A stretch of DNA of 64,000 bases from Rhyacichthys aspro (GCA_036850595.1 CM072162.1:21146758-21210757); one strand, 5' to 3'. Positions 12,601 through 25,542 are shown, counted from the stretch's first letter. Translations and numbers: made by a program. Notes: a model not told the origin generated them from the letters alone.

Positions 12601-12940
12601 AAGAAACACAAGGCAAGACATTATTATTCCATTGAGAAAGTCAAGCAAACTCAAAAACACAAAGACATTGACTTGCAAATAGACGAAACAAAAGGGATAG
12701 TGTTCTTCATGTGACTCTGGGGGCGTCACACAATGGGCTCTTACACTGAGTCTGCAACATGTTTCTGCTCTGAGAAATACTAGGACTCAAGGATTTTTAG
12801 GTCAATCAAACAATGGCAAACATAAAAAATGTATTGAAGTGGTGATGGGAGGAGTGGGATCTCTGTGTGTGACGTTATAGCAAGAAATCGAGGCACAAAA
12901 AGGTGGAAAGACAGCTTTATTAATCCACATAAATCAAACA
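9699..12940. other. Non-coding, no gene recognised
   Basis: AT-rich sequence with scattered short frames without domain content. The 101-codon minus frame at 10757-11062 has no family resemblance I can name. Confidence 0.4.
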
Positions 12941-12944
12941 AAGA

Positions 12945-13072
12945 CATCAGGGCATCATCATTAGGGCAAGGTTCAAAATGGCTGCCACAAAATCTGTAGA
13001 TAGAGGTCATAAAGTGAGCAGAAACAGCTGTGTAAAAGTCACATGTTAGATCTGTGACATGACAAAATAATG
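12945..13072 (+). repeat. Dispersed repeat, partner of 16165-16258
   Basis: Shares in order gggcaaggttcaaaatgg, a ctgccacaaaatctgt block, an aaaggtca/gaggtcat block and a cacatg..gacatgac block with 16165-16258. The second copy is shorter and diverged. Confidence 0.5.
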
Positions 13073-15190
13073 AAAACTACATTAACTAAATCAGTGCATT
13101 TCAAAGCATCTAAAATGATTAACAAAAACAGTCAAAACACACACTATCTGCTGTTATGACAGTTTTCTATGATAAATAAAGGCACACTTGTAGCTGTTTA
13201 TCAGTGAAAAGTACTGTTGATTAAAGAGAACGGTTCTGTACTGTCTTCAAGGCTCCTTTTACATTGAATATTGTTGTCTGTCCAACCATGAAAACTTAAA
13301 ATAACACAAAATACACTCACATAGACACATATATATTGCTCAAAACGGTCGCCGGTGTAAATCTAACAAACAGAAGTGGCTCATTTAATCCTGGATATAG
13401 AGTGACTCCTGTAAAACCTATCCTCTTTCACTCTATTTATTTAACCAATAAATGCTCTGTTGAGACTTATGAATCGTTTAAAGGCTGGATATGTCTCTTT
13501 TTTCTTTCTCTTGTGTTTCTTAAACTGACCAAAGGCATTATTTTCCGTATCCAGGGGAGGCCTACTCTACACATGGTATCACTGTCATTTGGTTTTACTT
13601 TGTCAAATGTACTGTACTCTAGTGGTAATAAAAATCTGATTTAAATATGTTTTATCTTAGTTCCCGTGTCTTTTTCATGACTTAAAAGGTCAAATGGGAA
13701 CATTTTCTGTGTATTTCCTTGATGTACAGCTTGTTTTTGCTCCTGAAAGACAGTCATGTGGGTTTCCTCGGGTCAGATCCCTCTCTGGCCTTGTGGTAAT
13801 GAAAAACACTCACCTGGTATTTTGTCTATTACCCTTAGGCTCCGCTGAAGACTAAACCAGAGACAAGACAAGTCATTTCTTCTGCCGGTAGCCAAACAAA
13901 TTGTTCAGTCTGCGGTTCAAATGCACGCTCAGGCATTTGTTATCTCGACTGTTTAAGTAACAGAAGCATATGTCTTACGTAAGTCAAACCATTAGAAGAA
14001 CAAATACCAAAACTCGTGTAAACAAGATTCTTTTCTGAGTTTGTCACGTCTGTGGGAAAACACGGAGGCAGAGTTCGAGAGTATAGCATAAGGAAAGTAT
14101 TTGAATTGGATTGAATAATAAAAGAGTGGTATTTCCTGGTATTTGGTGTCGGAGAGCTTTGGCATGTCCACTGAAATTCTTCACGATGTTACACAACTGC
14201 GCTGCGGTCGCAAGTTCCTTTGTAAACCAATGGGGAGTCTGCTTGGGGTCCACGCCTGTCGTCAACTCAATGATGGACTATTGACGCTACAAAGATAGTA
14301 ATTACCTTGACAGCTTTTCATTACTTCTGTTGGATGCCGTGTTCTCGTCCAAGATCTTTAGCTCTAATGGGACTTTCCAAGAAGGGTCTAGGGCTATCTG
14401 CCACGACATGGGTTTTCTCTCCAATGTCTTTGCAAAACATCTGGAGTCCGACAGCCTCAGATGGTTTGCCGTTCGCGGTTGTTTATGGACAATTTGAGGT
14501 CTATGAAGAGTTTGGAGAGGCCGGCCACGCTGAGCCGCTTAATGACAGAAGTGGAATCGAACCCAGATCATTATTTGCATGTGAAATTACGCGTGAAAAC
14601 ATGCCCATCGTACATGTGTTTGAAGTAAACAAAGGCTGTTTTTTGGGTTTACGAGCGTGACATTGGTTTGTTTTAGCGCTCAGATGGCCAGAGCCTCGGG
14701 GGCCCCACATGGACAGAGGATCACAGGGACAAGGCCATCGCTCAAGGGTGACTGGGTTCAAGAGGCTGCATGCATGGGTGACTGCTGCTGGGCCTGCTGG
14801 GTCAACAAACACTGCCTGACCAAAAAAAAGTCACCAACTGGGTTTACTTTAGAAGCACTGCAGTGATTATGAGCTGAGGGTCTCTTAAAAAGGTGGATAT
14901 TATGTTGTTGTACTCGGTCGGTCAGGTTCTTGAGACCAGTCTTAAGATCAGTGGAGGATCAGATTTTAAAAAAGGTACTTTGATATTTTAGAGAAAATAT
15001 CTGTACTTTCTACGCTGCTTCATTTTTGCATTAGCTTCACAAATACAAGTAAATTTGAGTTTTTGAAATTGTTGTAAATGTGCAACACCTTAAATTAAAT
15101 GTTTAATTGGTTCATAAATGTTTTCGTAAACCTATAGCGCTGAGTTTTACAAAGCACACATGAATGCAGCATTATACAAGTAGCTTTTCC
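13073..15190. other. Non-coding; possible regulatory patch around 14.5 kb
   Basis: No supported exon. A GC-richer patch at 14500-14660 contains a perfect octamer ATTTGCAT (14573-14580) beside a run of TAAT/ATTA-type motifs; it could be a conserved non-coding element, but conservation cannot be seen from one sequence. Confidence 0.25.
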
Positions 15191-15194
15191 TCTC

Positions 15195-15350
15195 TCACTA
15201 TGAATGAGTGATGACTATATTGAGTCAAATACTTTTATACTTTAAGTACATTTAAAAGCTGACTTAAGTAATAATTTTGATGTTATATTTTTACTTGAGT
15301 ACATTTCTACCTCTTTATCTGTACTTTTACTTATGGAGAGGACTTCCGTA
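15195..15350. repeat. Fragment of a fish repeat rich in acttttacttgagta motifs
   Basis: Contains several copies of acttttact and ttacttgagtacatttctac, typical of widespread teleost hAT-like elements. Followed by two C-runs (about 15352-15363 and 15381-15390). Boundaries are not defined. Confidence 0.4.
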
Positions 15351-15390
15351 CCTCCCCCCCCCCTTTTAAAAAAGGTGTTCCCCCCCCCCC

Positions 15391-18300
15391 AACCAACCAA
15401 ATAAAACTATTGGGAAATAACTTTAATGCATTAACTTTAAAGATAAACAACTGAAGTGAGAGTGTTGTGTAACAAAAGCTACTCTGAAAGCAATCTAACA
15501 GGATGGACTGTGCACCATATTTATTTATACTAGATAGTAATCATGCTCATTTTTTATTTAATTACCCATCTTGTTTTCTTTACCCCTCTAATTTTATTTG
15601 GTTATACACTTTTGTAGATTAAGTCAATCTCAAAGATGCCATTTTTAATCCTTTGTCTGGACATTGTTGTGTTAAAGTGCCAAGCAAAGCACCAGAAACA
15701 AAAAAAATGTGACTTTAGAAGCTATTTTACCATTAGACTAATACTACTAGTGGATATCAATGCTCATTACATTTAATAACATATTATAATTGCCAGGTTA
15801 ATATGTCCAAAACATGTTGATTTAAAGAAAAAAATAGTCAGAATTTAAAATAAAATGTTGATTGAAAAAGAGACACCATAGTTTACTTGGTCTTGTCTCG
15901 ATCTCGAACTTAATTTTTTAAATAAACATCAGATTTATCTTTGCTAGCCCTCCATAACTTTGGACTTGGTCTAAGACTGGATTCGTACAGTTTGGATTTT
16001 ATAACTGTTTTACTCAAATGTATCATACACTATTGTTTTTGACTGGGTTCCTGTTCCTAAAAAACATCGATTCTTTCTGGTCTCAGTCATGACTTCGTCT
16101 CAACTGCAACACTAATGGAAAGAATGAAAGACTTGTGCTATTTTGCAGGTTATTACACCTTGAGGTTATCATCAGGGCAAGTTCAAAATGGTTGACACGA
16201 CATCTGTTCACAAAGGTCACGAGTCAAATTGGGTGGGAGCTTATCACATGACGAAATGTGGGTGGTCACAGTGTTCAAAGGAGAGTCACAAAATCATTAA
16301 AAAATAACAGGACAGAATATGATATGATACTTGAGTCAACACCATCTTCTAAAAGTGAACAATACACTATTATTAACCTGGAACTTTGAGGTGAAGTTGA
16401 ATTAAATCACAATAATAAATGACAAATAGGAACTTTAATTAAGAGCAGTATTAAAAGGACTAAACGACTAAAGGACCCAGCGTCCTTAAAGCCTCTGTCC
16501 TATGGTGATGGTGCATTAGGGTAATAAGAAAGCCCATAAAGAGATTACCCATCATGCCTAGTGCTGCAGTACAAGAGTCTTCCATCATCAATAAAAGATT
16601 ATGATGAGAAATTAAAGCAACTGTGGGTGGAAACTAATTTAACCCATTATCCGATTGAAATGACTCCATATGGTGAATGTGTGCTGTAATAAAGGCAATT
16701 AGAAAAGCACATTTTATATCTTTAAGCAAACTATAGGGGATACACTTTATAAAAGATTTAGTGCACACGCTGCTTGTCTTTGAAGAAGGAAAAAGAACCA
16801 CTTAAGTTAAGCCCTGCCTTTAGATAATATAACCCTATCCTCTCTGGGTTCGGGCTGGAGGATCGGATGGGCTCTAAAAGCAGGGCCCACCCTCTCGACT
16901 TAAAACAGCTGATTTATGTCCGGTGCTGGACACTTGTGCTCCGCGGCTGGAATGTGGAGAATGTCAAAGACCCCTCCTCTGCATGTCCCCTCCTCACGCA
17001 AACAAATGGTGCAGGCGCCTGGTCGGGCTGCCACTGCAGGGCAGGGACGCAGAATGTGAGGAATGCCAGGGGCGAGAAAATAAATCTATTCTGCCCTTTA
17101 GTCTGTCAAACGGAGGCTTGTTCTTGGACTGTTATCCTTTTGGTTTTCTCTTTAGTGCTTCTTCATTTCCCTGAAACCAGTTAAACATGTGTAGACTCTC
17201 GAGGGTCGTATTATTGGGACACATAGCCTGTAATTATCAATTATACTCAAAAAGTACACAAAAGTTGGCCAAAAAGCAGGTTTAGGATAAAATACTGGAG
17301 AAATCTGTGGTGTAATGTGGTAAAATGATGGGGGCAGATTTATAGAAGAGTGGATGTGGCTAAATAGTCTATTTCCTTCATTAGATATCAGCCTGAGTGC
17401 GTGTTATATGAAGAACTAAAAGTCCAACTAAAGCAGGGCGGATGCCAATGTGGGGCCTTCAAAACACATTTGAACATTTTAGAATATAATATGCATAATT
17501 TGTTAGTAATCAGATCCAACCATTATTGAAATCCTGGAAAACATGAATATAAGTCCTGTCCAGAAAGTTTATTACCATTCAGTTGTGCATTACATTAGTG
17601 AGTCTTTAGTGGGTTTTCAGCTGGATGGCAAAGGGAATCTGTGTGTTGAAACTGTGCTTGAGCCAAGAAAAAGGTTGTAAAAAAACAAAAAAACAAAGTC
17701 AGGTTTAAAGTACAAGTTGAAGTGTATTCATTTGTGCAGGTTTAAATAAATGTTCACCAGGTTTAATGTGTATCACTAAAGAGTAAAAGTCCTGGTTTGT
17801 TTCCTTTTGAGGCATTACTTTTACTTCTCATGATGCCACAGTCCTGCTTCTGAAAACACCTCAATCACTCGTCCATCCTTCTCTCAATAAAGTTCATAAT
17901 GAGCAACAGAATAAAGGAGGCCCCTAAGGCTAAGATATGCCCTTTTTGCACATCACGTTGCATCGATTTGAACTTATTTATGTGTTTTTGGATTATATGT
18001 TTCTGTTTTGTATTGCTCTGCAGCATCACCCTTTTGTCAAATGGGAGACAAATAACAAAAACTTGAACCTTCTTCCCAATAACTGCAAAATAAAAGCTCC
18101 ATACAACACCTTCTTCCATTATGTATTAACAATCTAAGTCACCTTGAATATGGAACTATTCTTGGACCAACTCTGAGCAGCTTTAAGAACAATGAGAAAG
18201 TGTTTTTGAATGTATAACTAGTGTTTTTTCAAGACTAAAGGCAGATTTGGTCGTCCCTCTGCTGTATTCAGTGTTTACCATTTGGTTCTGGACATAAACC

Positions 18301-18480
18301 CTGCAAGAAATGAGGCTGGTGTACACAAACGCCAGGAGGTAGGGCTTCTTTTCAGCTTCACATCATTATCTAACAGAGGTTATAGTCTGTTATTCAATCC
18401 AAAGTCACTCAATACAACCTGACGTTAAAAACATTTTAACTAGACTGGTCCTGCACATATTCCTTGCAATAAAATAGACG
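15391..18480. other. Non-coding, no gene recognised
   Basis: Contains the diverged repeat copy at 16165-16258 and A-runs. The 105- and 83-codon frames at 16867-17184 overlap on the same strand and look like chance frames in a GC-richer patch. Confidence 0.4.
16165..16258 (+). repeat. Dispersed repeat, partner of 12945-13072
   Basis: Contains catcagggcaagttcaaaat and cacatgacg blocks in the same order as the copy at 12.9 kb. Confidence 0.5.
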
Positions 18481-18497
18481 GATGTGAACAAAAGGAG

Positions 18498-18503
18498 TTT
18501 ATT
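18498..18503 (-). terminator. Candidate polyadenylation signal of cdc42ep3
   Basis: tttatt on the plus strand is AATAAA on the minus strand, about 500 bases after the cdc42ep3 stop codon. It is the most obvious canonical signal in that interval. The 3' UTR would be about 0.5 kb; other signals further on are possible. Confidence 0.4.
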
Positions 18504-18996
18504 GGTGTTACAGTTTTCACAACACATTAATGCATAGTGTTACGCTGTTTCAAATGTGGCAAATGAATCATGTGACAAACAAAAAAGTGCTTTTTAAACC
18601 ACACTTAAAGTCACGAAATGCAGTATGTTTTACGAAAGACCTACAGTCAACTTTGTGTAAAAAAAAAAAAAAGCAAAAGACTTCTAGTTTAAGTTACCTT
18701 GTATATACTGTGGACACGATAACACAAGTCTAAAAGGTAGCGTTTTTACAGTAAGTCAAAGGCACGATGGCTGTGTTTAAGCTGTAACTCAAAAGCACAT
18801 GCATTTTAAATAAGCTGCTAGCATGGCAAACACATGTATCACCTCTAGAAGCTAAGATAGTTCAGTTTTTTGATGCAGCTCTGTCTCCTATAGCTCAATG
18901 ATATATCCAGACACCATTTTGATTGCTTTGTGAGTCTATCTGCCCTTGTGGCTATTGTTTTAAATTCCCTTTCTCCTCTGGGGGCCTCAGCGCAGC

Positions 18997-20007
18997 TTAA
19001 GGCCTGCTCTTCACTGCGGGTTTGTCCATTATGTTGAGCACATCATCCAAAATGGAGGGGCCCAGATCGAGTTCGAGAGACAGGAGCGACCCTGTGATTT
19101 GAGCGAGGGAATCCTGCGAGGAGCTCTTCTCTTTGGAAAACTCAAAATCGAAATCGCACATTCGTCCCTCTTCCACCCCACTGTCCCGGTCCACCCAATC
19201 TCTGTTGCTTTTAGGCAGCTCAGGCTTGAAGATAAAGTCCTCGTTAAACTGTCCAAAACCGTTGCAGTTGCCGTTTTCGTTGTAGATTTTGTTCTTGAAG
19301 TCATCTTTGCCGTTGATGCTTTCGAAACTGTCGCTGCTCGCTTCGCTGTTGAGGCTGCCGTTAGCTTTGTAGCTCCCGTAAGACGGCAGCTTTTCAATTT
19401 TGTGCATTTTGTTCGCTTTGGGGGCAGCCTTAGATTTGGATTTATGCTTTTTCTCGAGCAAATCCAGCAGGACATCTGGCTTGGATAGCATTTCTGAAGA
19501 GGGAGATGAGGGCTCGCTGCTGAAAACATCCATTGACCGCAACAGAGCATCCATTTGTAGAATCTCCACCTCTTCGATGCTGTCTGGTTTCATAGGAGGC
19601 CCCAAAAGATCCTCTAAAGGCTCCGGAGGCATTGAATACACATGTGACGACATCAGAGGAAGGGTTATTGCCTGGCAGCCTCCGATTGTTGGGAGAGAAA
19701 TGGCGTTTTTCAAAACTGGAGATGGTGTTTCGGCGAAGGAAGCGTCGCCGGTGCTGTTGGCTCTTACGTACTCGCTCTGGACGCCATATTGGACTTCCCC
19801 TTTCCCTGGGAGGAGCTCATAGTTCCCCTGGAGGAAAGAAATGTCTCCGAAAGTGTCTCTCTCGCCTCCTCGGCCGATGTGGATGGTGTGGCGGAAGTCC
19901 CCCAGCGGCGGACTGATCATATCGGGCGACAAGATGTCCCTGAGTCGGCATTTCTTCCCTTTCTTGTTGTTGGCAGGTTTAAGGTAGATGGGGGCTTTTG
20001 CTGGCAT
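18997..20007 (-). CDS. cdc42ep3: Cdc42 effector protein 3 (Borg2)
   Basis: A 336-codon intact frame recognised by its conserved blocks. The N terminus MPAKAPIYLKPANNKKGKK is that of CDC42EP3. Residues 23-45 hold the CRIB-like Cdc42-binding motif (RDILSPDMISPPLGDFRHTI followed by HIG). Residues 52-67 (TFGDISFLQGNYELLP) and 94-110 (TPSPVLKNAISLPTIGG) are Borg homology blocks. Residues 306-329 (GSLLSLELDLGPSILDDVLN, then IMDK) are the C-terminal Borg block. Family proteins bind GTP-Cdc42 and influence actin and septin organisation; that is known of the family, not shown here. The human protein is about 254 residues, so this one is longer; the extra length is a low-complexity Ser/Lys/Asn-rich middle (about 130-290). 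The start is set by the conserved N terminus. The coding region is one exon, as in mammals. Confidence 0.95.
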   Translation of the reverse strand: MPAKAPIYLKPANNKKGKKCRLRDILSPDMISPPLGDFRHTIHIGRGGERDTFGDISFLQGNYELLPGKGEVQYGVQSEYVRANSTGDASFAETPSPVLKNAISLPTIGGCQAITLPLMSSHVYSMPPEPLEDLLGPPMKPDSIEEVEILQMDALLRSMDVFSSEPSSPSSEMLSKPDVLLDLLEKKHKSKSKAAPKANKMHKIEKLPSYGSYKANGSLNSEASSDSFESINGKDDFKNKIYNENGNCNGFGQFNEDFIFKPELPKSNRDWVDRDSGVEEGRMCDFDFEFSKEKSSSQDSLAQITGSLLSLELDLGPSILDDVLNIMDKPAVKSRP

Positions 20008-20222
20008 GGCTGTATTGGATAGATATCAGATACTTGGGGCAAAACAATCAGAAGTGCTTTATCAGCGCTGGACCTTACAGTTCCTCAGGGGGACGAGCTC
20101 CAGTTACATTCTCAATGGAGGGGTGAAGACAGCTCCAAAAGTAATGACCGCTACAGGAACATCGATCTTGAAACGGGACTCCGATGTCACCGGTGAGGTC
20201 TGGTGGTCAATCTGTCGATGTC
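20008..20222 (-). other. cdc42ep3: 5' UTR part of the cdc42ep3 coding exon, with candidate splice acceptor
   Basis: On the minus strand a strong acceptor (tctctcttctttcag) ends at 20223, so the exon would begin at 20222 and carry about 215 bases of leader before the ATG at 20007. A weaker acceptor (ccaatacag) lies 2 bases before the ATG and is an alternative. A spliced leader is expected because mammalian CDC42EP3 has a non-coding first exon far upstream. Confidence 0.45.
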
Positions 20223-20904
20223 CTGAAAGAAGAGAGACACAGAGTTGGTCAGCAGTGGTTTCTAATTTAGATTTATACTCCGTTCTGTTGCGCAAGGGCA
20301 TACAATTGCTTCTGAGAGAGAAAGTACAACCAATATTTTTCTTTTACTCCGTCCTGAACCCTTTGTATGTGTTTCAGTTTTTCAGATGTTTATCCTCTCT
20401 CTACAGGATCCATTTTGTTTCGTTTTAAGTCAGTCTTTTTTACAAGTTTACACAAGCTACTTCGATCTCAATCTCTTTCTATTTCCTGTTTATTTCAATG
20501 GTAATGAACTGCTCTTGTCCAACACAGCAACAGAGACTAGAAAAAGTGGGACAATGAATCAGACTTAAAAAAGTAATACTAATCATTCATTCATTAAGTC
20601 ATTTCTGAAGTTGTTTGTGTTAAAGAAAGAGTTAGTTTAGCATCAGATCATTCTAAAGTGTTTCCAAATGTGATGTTACTGTGGTTCAAACCTTTGATTG
20701 GTATTATTTTAATCCATTTGTTTGCACCAGCTGTCACTAGATGGGATTGACAAAGAAAGGCAGGCAAATATAATTAAATATGTAAATTATTCACTTTAAC
20801 TTATGTAGGATTTGTTTGTGAAATGAGTTAATGCTAATGATTTGGAAAAACAGCCAAACAATCGAATAATAACAGCTTCATTTGACGAAGAAAGTCTCCG
20901 TCTT

Positions 20905-21560
20905 CTCTTCGTCCCAATGCCCGTGCTAATGCTGCATTTAAAAATAGGATGAAAGTATGTCAAGTATGATTAATTATAAAAGGATTGGCCTCGTTGACTC
21001 CTTTTTACTAGACGCATGATAGAAAAAGTGTATCAATCTCTTTTTTTCCAGCTCATACGACTCAAAAAGGAACCAACAAAGTCCATAGTGTGATTTGGTT
21101 GAATGATTTTTACAAGAATCAAAGTCAGCTAATTCTCATCAGCTTTATTTAGCATTCATTTATTAAGAGTCTTGGGGACTCGCCCAGAAATACACCCGTG
21201 CTAATGCTACATTTATAAATAGAACTAAAGTATGACAAATTATAAAAAGTTTCAGCCTTGTGGATCATTTTAATGTTCCTTTAACTGTATCTAAAGCAAA
21301 TGAAAATTGATCATTGCTGCAGTGATTTTTCAGAAGTTCATTTATTTGCCAGAACTGGAGTCATTATCATTATTTATAACCTTTGATGTGATTGGTGCAG
21401 ACAGCTAATGCTCAAATAACATGGGACTTTTTGAGTAATCATAACTTGGTGACTTGCCCAGAAATAAATACATGCTAATGCTACATAAATAATAGGAATG
21501 TGGGTTTACTTTTATGAAGAGGTTCAGTGTTGTGGGCTGTTTTTATATCTCCATCAGTGT
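20905..21560. repeat. Diverged tandem repeat, about 270-bp unit, 3 copies
   Basis: The landmark gtgctaatgctacatttata recurs at about 20923, 21198 and 21472, a spacing of about 275 bases. It is preceded in copies 2 and 3 by cttgcccagaaata-like sequence and followed in all by an ataggaa/atagaac block and a ggatcatttt/gggctgttttt block. Identity is low enough that this is an old duplication. Confidence 0.6.
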
Positions 21561-22753
21561 CAAATGTAATCCTAAACCAGAGCAAAGTGGCAACTTTCCC
21601 TAAAATCAATGATAGATTACGTTTGACTCTTGTCCACACTGAAAAACAAAGAGATTTTCTATTTATCTTATGTACTGAACCACAATTTTTACAAAAACAC
21701 AAGTCTTCAGCTTCAAAATAAGACATTTCAACGTGGATTAAAGCGCTGACCTTCTTCCAACTTTAGCATAAATCAATGATACACTTGCTTTATAGTGCGC
21801 CCACAGCTAAAAGGAGTATAAATGCATATAAATCTAACAAATAAATGAACTGGCGTCATTCCACACATGTTGCACTGCCTCTTCATGTACATTTATTATT
21901 TCATGATGAGCAAAAGTCTCCTTTAGTCTCCAAAAATCTTGTCCCTCAAGTGTATTTTGGGTCTTAAAAAAAAACATCCTCATCCCTGCATCTGGGGAGC
22001 TTAAAGCCGAGCAGAACGAGGCCTGGCTGTAAGCTTTCTGCTGCTCTAAACACATTTCCACACACGAGCCTGTGTTTGGCCTCGGTGGATGTGCTAATGT
22101 AGAACAGCTGGAGCGCAGATCTGCAGAAGAGACGCACAGGAGGACTTTAGTGGGATCAGACCAGGAATGAGCTACTGCTTAGACACGAGAGCGACAGAGG
22201 GGAGAAAGAAAAGAGGGGGCAGAGGAGAGGGGTTTAGGGGGTTTAGAGGGAGATTATTAAAGAGCAAGTGCATCCTTAGCAGAAGACGCTAGTGTTAGGA
22301 TGCAAACTACCATCCAGGGTGCAGTAAAAACAAATGAAGGGGTAAACAATAGGCTCGGTTCAGTTTGTAAAGGTTGAGTCAATGAGATTTGGTGTATTTC
22401 TTTCTATTCTTTCACTCGTGTATCACAGTTTACATGGGATTTCTTGTCTGCAGTGCCATCAGCTGAGTGTTATATCCATATCCAGTTATGGGTATATCAC
22501 AATAAAGCAACATCACGTTTAACAGGGCTTTTGATTTGAAAGGGTTAAGAGAATAATTATTATAAGAGTTTGCTTTATATACTTCTACCACATGCCATGT
22601 CTTAGTATTGACACCACTTGGGTTGGATATATCAATAACCTTTTGCCTGGTTTCTATTTTTGTGGTTGTGATGCAATTTTGATCTATTTAGGATCAAGAT
22701 CATGACGCCACAAGGACACATTATTTAAAACTAAAGAACAGGATGTTGTTTTT

Positions 22754-22978
22754 GCCAGCATTTATCCATGTTGAATTGGCTGCACATTACTTTTTGAGAA
22801 AATCAATAATTAAGTCAAATAAGACGTATTTTCAACAGAATAACCCATTTCCTTGGTTTATTTCCTTGTTCCTTCGTTGTTGACATCAGTGTCGACCAAT
22901 GGGAGCGCTCCTTTTTACCTGAAGTGAGCTGTGATTGGACAAAATCTATTAAAATCCTTAATTATAAAGACTAGATTT
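22754..22978 (+). repeat. Dispersed repeat, copy 2 of 3 (internally deleted)
   Basis: Same core as 1923-2282 and 45680-46030. It lacks the cctgctgtggactgatcatt segment after gtgattggacaaaat and stops at cattataaagactaga-like sequence, so it is shorter at both ends. Confidence 0.75.
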
Positions 22979-25497
22979 TTAGCTTCTTGCCTTTATCTAA
23001 TAGTGAAGACAGATAGGAATCAGGGTGAGAGAAGGAGAACAACATATTACCTCAGCATTTTCCCTTCCAAAATAGAGACTTGAGGCACATATTAAGGTAA
23101 AAACTCAAAGGTAAAGTGACCAGACATCCATTTTTAACTAGGATTATACCCTTTTTCCATCTCCTCGTCACAAGTCTCTACAAATCTCTTGAAAAACACT
23201 GTGTTTAAAGGTGGGTTATCACTGTCCTTGTTTGTTGTCCCGCTTATCTGTTACCTTTATCACTCAGTACAGTTTCCATGAGCAAATCTAACCAATAAAA
23301 CATACATTTAAATGTTTTGACTGATTATGGAGGGCATGAGTTTGCTGCTTTGGTTACGCTATGCAAACAGACACTTTTGAAACCAATTAGTGCAGACTTT
23401 TATCTTTGTTTTGTTGCCAAAGGAAAACAATATGGTGTCAATTACATCCAGTCAATGCCAAATCATGAATCTCAGACTCATTAAAATGTGCTGCCATGAT
23501 TTCTAAAGCGTTTATATAGAGGCAGATGAGTTTAAGATGTTTTGCGTCAGTGCCGTTTGAGTGAAAACAGCGGAGTTTAGACAAAGCTGGAGCAGAGACA
23601 GTTTGACCGTTGGGAATGACAGAGCGAACGTGAAGGTGCAGTGAGTTGGCGGTGTTTGGGGGGAGGGCATCGCTGGAGAGGAGAGAGCTTGCCCATTTAT
23701 AGACATATTTACTTTTGAGAGGTCTGTCAGCGGTGACTGTCTGACGGAGCGCGCGGCAGCGAGGAAGAGCCTGGGCGGTCGACAGAAACGTTCGCAGAGA
23801 AAACATCCAAATTCCTGCAGCAGGCCGGGCTCGAGCAGCTCTACCGCGTCGGCCTTATCAGAGACACTTTAAGTAGGCTATGTTTATTCAGCAGCACATT
23901 AGCGAGGAGCCACGGAGACAGATGCTCGCCGAGGATTTGAATCCAAAGAGCACACTCGGGCCACTTCCACACTCATTTCACTCGCGCTTAAGCTTCTTTG
24001 TGACATCGACTGGAAGTTTGTCTCAGGCTTTCAAACACTGGTTGTCTATTGTTCACGTAGACGACAAAAACTGACGTGTTTTTTCTGAGTCTTAACTGAA
24101 AAAAACACCGTATTCTTCACGATCAGCTACTTTCAAAACACGTATTTTGACCTTTAACCTGTAATGTGGCCCTATTGCGCTCACAAAGTCTGTTGCGTAA
24201 TCGTTCTCATTCAGTGCTGTTTTACATTTAGTGTGAAGGAAGACTGTAATGACTTGTGAATGGACACGCTTTTTTAAACAATCGGTTCCACATTACTAAA
24301 GGCTCAAGTGCTTCTGGGAGATCCTACGGCCGATCTGTCCTGTTTTTCTCAAAGTCACAAAATAACCCAAAGATTAAAGACAGTTATGAGATCTGCTTTG
24401 GAGAAATGTGAATAGTTTAGTCAGGTTTTACTAGCTGATAAAACCACCATGTTTGCAGAGCATTTATGACTGTAATGAGTGAATGGACATTTCTTTTTAA
24501 CATTTGGTTCCATTAAAGCCCTGTCATGGTATGTTTATATGGGGAAATTTCACAGTTGACACAGTTTTGTATATGTTCAAGTTAATTTGTCTTATTTGTC
24601 TCAAGGTTATTAAATTTCCTAAACTTGCTGAACTATACATGAAGTTTATAATGATTTAAATCAAACTGCTGCCTTTTTTCATTGCCTTTTCTACAAATTT
24701 GTTTCTCAGTGTTGAAAGGATACTTGGTGGCGTCTATTATACGAGACAAAAGGCTTTTGGATTTGAGTATGTTTACACAAAATGCATGTTCTTTTTCATT
24801 GTCTTTAGGTCAAATGATGGCTTCTTGTCATAAAACCTTAGAATAAAAAGAAGATTGCACCATACATTTTTTTCTCAGTGGCTGTGTATTGGTAATTTGA
24901 TGATTACTTAGATTAGATTTCCAATGGGGTAGTACAAACTGCCTCTGGGGACGATTAGATTGATATTCAGCCAATCAGCGAAACAAAGCATCAGATAAAC
25001 CCTGCCCCATTTTAGATAAACGATTAGGATTGTTCCAAATGGATTTCTTGTTTTGGACAAAGAGGATTTTATCTGAACCTGGTCAAGATCAACTTCAAAT
25101 CCAAACATTTCCCATTTCTGTTTTAGTTCTGGACATATCTCAGCCTTGGTCTCCCTCTCGGTATCTCAGTCTTTTGTCCCGGTCTCAGTACACTACTCTC
25201 TGGGTCATGACTCAGTCTGGGTTACTGTGGTCTGAGCAGAATGTGATTTCCTCTCACTTTAGGGGATGCCATAAGAGCACAAATAAACCTGTCACACACT
25301 CTCTATAGGACTATATATAGCCATGACAAACAGTGTTGAAGCTGAACATGTGAATGGCTTTTCGCTCGTGTGTTTGAGAGTCCCGCTGAGTGTTTGCGCG
25401 AGGTGCCTGATTGCACTTGTGGGAGATAGAGGTTTTGAATGCAGGCCATGTGTGCGAACGGGAGAGTGTTTGTTTGTTAATAGTGACAGAGAGAAAA

Positions 25498-25542
25498 GGG
25501 GAACGAGGGAAGGAAGAAAGGAAGAAAGGAAGGGAAGGAGGG
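25498..25542. repeat. Purine-rich GGAA/GAAA tract
   Basis: Short imperfect run of gaaggaagaaaggaagaaag. Simple repeat with no other content. Confidence 0.7.

Noticed and set aside
14307..14866. Frames of 69-117 codons around 14.5 kb
   Set aside because: No domain, no splice context; frames on both strands overlap.
19029..19916. Several 94-173 codon frames on both strands over cdc42ep3
   Set aside because: Shadows of the real coding frame; only the 336-codon minus frame has Borg family blocks.
23438..23806. 122-codon minus-strand frame
   Set aside because: No recognisable family. Considered as an alternative cdc42ep3 first exon but no convincing donor was identified.
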